Shown here: positions 62,007 to 64,000 of the stretch, in pieces
Layout: every line of letters starts with the position of its first letter
How positions within the stretch are numbered: position 1 is the stretch's first letter
NCBI GenBank assembly: GCA_000989955.1
Contig: LBTE01000002.1
Span: 1 to 64,000 of the forward strand
Reading direction: 5' to 3'
Source of the DNA: a candidate division TM6 bacterium GW2011_GWF2_37_49
GTDB taxonomy: Bacteria > Babelota > Babeliae > Babelales > RVW-14
DNA: 64,000 nt
Made by a program: the position numbers and the translations under genes
Notes under the pieces: model-generated
Databases searched by the model: none
Seen by the model: the letters and a program-made list of their open reading frames with translations, nothing else
Told to the model about the DNA's origin: nothing

Positions 62007-62498
62007 TTACCCACCTTTCTTTTTTCTTTGATTACTAAAAAAAAATTGCAATAATTTAGCGCATTCATCAACGCAAACCCCTCCTTCAATTTTCAAGTTT
62101 TTTGCATATGTTTTAGCTAGACTGTCGGCTTGTCCTTTTAAAATTCCAGTTCCAAATAATGGTGATTCGGCCCCAAAAACCACTTTATCAAGCCTTGAAA
62201 GTTGTATCAAGCCAAGGCACATCAAACAAGGCTCAAGAGTAACATATAATGTGCAACCATTCAATCTCCAATCACCTTTTTTTTCGCATGCTCGTTTGAT
62301 AGAAATCATCTCGGCATGGGCTGCTTGACATCCTGATTTCTCAATTTTGTTGTAAGCTCTTGATAAAATATGCCCATCAGAGTCAATAATAATAGCGCCA
62401 ATCGGTACTTCATTATTCTTAAACGCTACTTTAGCCTGCAGCAACGCCTTTTTCATGTAAAAAATGCTTTTATTCTTTTGTTTTGTATTATTTTTCAT
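62007..62498 (-). CDS. tadA: tRNA-specific adenosine deaminase TadA
   Basis: This zinc deaminase of about 163 residues converts A34 to inosine in tRNA-Arg(ACG). Landmarks are ALLQAKVAFKNNEVPIGAII, the zinc His and catalytic Glu in CQAAHAEMISIKRA near 65, WRLNGCTLYVTLEPCLMCLG with the PCxxC pair near 95, and VVFGAESPLFGTG. The ATG at 62498 is preferred to a TTG six codons earlier. It is coupled to the DksA/TraR gene and divergent from gyrB across 228 bases in which no clear element is seen. Confidence 0.92.
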   Translation of the reverse strand: MKNNTKQKNKSIFYMKKALLQAKVAFKNNEVPIGAIIIDSDGHILSRAYNKIEKSGCQAAHAEMISIKRACEKKGDWRLNGCTLYVTLEPCLMCLGLIQLSRLDKVVFGAESPLFGTGILKGQADSLAKTYAKNLKIEGGVCVDECAKLLQFFFSNQRKKKGG

Positions 62499-62699
62499 AA
62501 TTTCAATTCTCAGCAATAAATAAATGAGTTATTAAAGTTTTTTAAAGCCTAACTCGCAAAAATTGTGTTTTATACTAAACTTATAAAATAAAATTTTATC
62601 TTAAAAATGCACGTTAACTGGTAAAATACTAAAATCTTTATTTTTTTGAAAGTTTTCTGTGAATATTACAGTAATTCAGAAAACATCTTTAATTAATAA

Positions 62700-64000
<1,301 letters not shown>

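Overview
The window is low-GC bacterial DNA from a Gram-negative, probably obligately host-associated organism. It carries lptB and lolD-type genes for an outer membrane, and murF, murJ and a SpoIID-type protein for peptidoglycan. It also has two adjacent ATP/ADP-translocase (NTT) genes and an unusual load of exported eukaryote-like proteins: a PPP-type phosphatase, a cPLA2-like lipase, a clostripain-type protease, a giant leucine-rich-repeat protein and a coiled-coil protein. This mix best fits Candidatus Dependentiae (TM6/Babeliae) or another intracellular lineage. That placement is inference from gene content; there is no 16S rRNA here.

Layout. 0.2-4.5 kb is a leftward housekeeping block (dnaX, der, lptB, hpf). 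4.9-8.1 kb holds the exported phosphatase and a three-gene tandem family of small exported proteins. 8.2-9.2 kb has SRP RNA, tRNA-Ser and rpsB. 9.4-12.2 kb has the two nucleotide transporters. 12.5-14.1 kb has tatD, an IS982-type transposase remnant and repeat DNA. 14.1-23.8 kb is an accessory block (clostripain, 1820-residue LRR protein, TPR protein, cPLA2-like lipase). 23.8-31 kb has an orphan acyl-CoA carboxyltransferase, a membrane-anchored acetyltransferase, a coiled-coil protein and murF. 31-37 kb is a leftward block (YdjM-like, SpoIID, RNase H, zinc-ribbon protein, tRNA-CAU, gapA, hflX, DJ-1-like). 37.5-47.7 kb has a repeat-containing exported protein, BI-1, an ABC exporter, sufU/sufS, two NhaC-type antiporters and a hypothetical protein. 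47.9-57.1 kb has murJ, lolD, lon with a tiny upstream ORF, mnmG, sufB and a short sufD. 57.1-64 kb has exported GrpB-like and HD-domain proteins, glmS, rpsI, tRNA-Thr, a DksA/TraR protein, tadA and the 5' part of gyrB.

The genes suggest a cell that imports host nucleotides, keeps a diderm wall and Fe-S assembly, and exports proteins likely to act on host protein phosphorylation, lipids and proteins.

The most unusual signal is non-coding. A dispersed intergenic element of about 100-165 bp occurs at least eight times in both orientations. It has three conserved boxes and hairpins whose sequence changes between copies while pairing is kept. Other unusual features are four tandem-type repeats in the giant LRR protein, a 23-codon ORF with a strong ribosome-binding site just before lon, and a gapA stop codon lying inside a tRNA gene.
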